Source of the DNA: Filifactor villosus | Lineage (GTDB): Bacteria > Bacillota > Clostridia > Peptostreptococcales > Filifactoraceae | DNA length: 22,290 nt | Direction: 5' to 3' | NCBI RefSeq assembly: GCF_042652965.1 | Contig: NZ_JBHSHL010000028.1 | Coordinates: forward strand, 1 to 22,290 | Shown: positions 21,907-22,290 of the stretch, one piece after another | Layout of the letters: each line of letters starts with the position of its first letter | Position numbering within the stretch: the stretch's first letter is position 1 | The notes under the pieces: generated by a model | Seen by the model: only the letters and a program-made list of their open reading frames with translations | Database searches by the model: none | What the model was told of the DNA's origin: nothing | Position numbers and translations under genes: made by a program

Positions 21907-22290
21907 TTATTTTCTGAACAAATCTCTCATACCTTTTAATTTTTTGCCTGCACCGGTATAATCCATAAAGTTTCTATATTTCTCTACCATCTTCCAAGTT
22001 CTCATAGAGTAGATATGCTCCAACTCATTGCTTTTTTGAATATAGTTTTGCAGTTCCTCTACGGATATGGACACAAGATCTCCCTGTTGTTCTATCTTTG
22101 GAGGATCCTCGATGATAACTTCCTCCGATAACTTGTGAAGAACTTGTTGTTCCTTGTTTTTTTCATTCTCATAAAGTTGTTTAAACCAAAGTACATCCTT
22201 CCAAACGACAGACACCTGAGTTTCCATAGCTTCAAATTCGGTATACAGGGTCAAATAGTCTTCGGCTATCGTCCCTACTTCCTTCAATAA
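21907..22290 (-). CDS. C-terminal end of a larger protein, probably a glycosyltransferase
   Basis: The frame stays open through the right edge (128 codons visible), so the TTG at 22287 is not a real start. Residues near the edge form a long amphipathic coiled coil (YLTLYTEFEAMETQVSVVWK ... EQQVLHKLSEEV), then SMRTWKMVEKYRNFMD and a basic tail. A coiled coil followed by SxRTWK...YR near the end is common at the C-terminus of multidomain glycosyltransferases of surface-glycan clusters. The catalytic part lies outside the window, so the call is tentative. 23 bases separate it from the GtrA gene. Confidence 0.6.
   Translation of the reverse strand, partial: LLKEVGTIAEDYLTLYTEFEAMETQVSVVWKDVLWFKQLYENEKNKEQQVLHKLSEEVIIEDPPKIEQQGDLVSISVEELQNYIQKSNELEHIYSMRTWKMVEKYRNFMDYTGAGKKLKGMRDLFRK

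Noticed and set aside
1..22290. tRNA, rRNA and riboswitch genes
   Set aside because: No cloverleaf with a TTCGA-type loop, no rRNA segment and no known riboswitch core was seen on reading both strands. This was by eye, so a covariance-model scan could still find one.

Overview
The window looks like the chromosome of an AT-rich, low-GC Gram-positive bacterium, most likely an anaerobic Clostridia-type Firmicute. The reasons are strong GGAGG ribosome binding sites, frequent TTG and GTG starts, TTGACA/TATAAT promoters and Firmicute-type phage proteins. No rRNA or marker gene is present, so genus and species stay open. Two unrelated blocks meet near 8.1-9.2 kb.

Block 1 (1 to at least 8143) is the early end of a Mu-like transposable prophage. 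A LexA/CI-type S24 repressor (7341-8090, +) faces a leftward lytic operon on the minus strand. The operon holds a small conserved-type gene, a Ner/Cro-like regulator, a small basic DNA-binding protein, a MuA-type DDE transposase, a MuB-type AAA+ ATPase and about eleven small early genes. Several early genes are short and easily missed: a 50-aa DUF6906-type gene at 2744-2896, 52 aa at 3125-3283 and 53 aa at 6939-7100. One early gene (1658-2236) carries a DUF1874/YddF domain with the residues of the AcrIII-1 viral ring nuclease, so the prophage probably encodes an anti-type III CRISPR protein. A KTSC-domain gene sits on the opposite strand inside the lytic operon under its own promoter. The lytic promoter has a perfect dyad operator in its spacer and a second operator 30 bp away. 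Just past the MuB gene, a near-ideal plus-strand promoter and a rho-independent terminator define a probable small RNA of about 75 nt, antisense to the operon.

Between the blocks, 8144-9172 has no convincing gene. It is packed with repeats: TCTTTC motifs in helical phase that switch orientation near 8.6 kb, four TTGTCCACTTG copies, two perfect DnaA-box-like TTATCCACA sites, and an orphan terminator. The prophage end should lie here but could not be pinned to a base.

Block 2 (9173-22290) is a minus-strand surface-glycan operon that continues past the right edge. rfbA and rfbB, an NDP-hexose 2,3-dehydratase (14930-16249), a KijD10-like C-3 ketoreductase (13964-14923), an RmlC-type epimerase (13394-13960) and an SDR 4-ketoreductase (12486-13397) together make up a complete predicted dTDP-2,6-dideoxyhexose pathway. 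This chemistry is familiar from actinomycete antibiotics but unexpected in a Firmicute envelope cluster. The same operon has glf (UDP-galactofuranose), a GT2 glycosyltransferase, a GtrA/GtrII-like pair, and a UbiA-type phosphoribosyl-polyprenyl synthase with a HAD phosphatase (lipid-linked pentofuranose). It also has an acyltransferase interrupted by one extra G in a G7 tract, probably a phase-variation switch.
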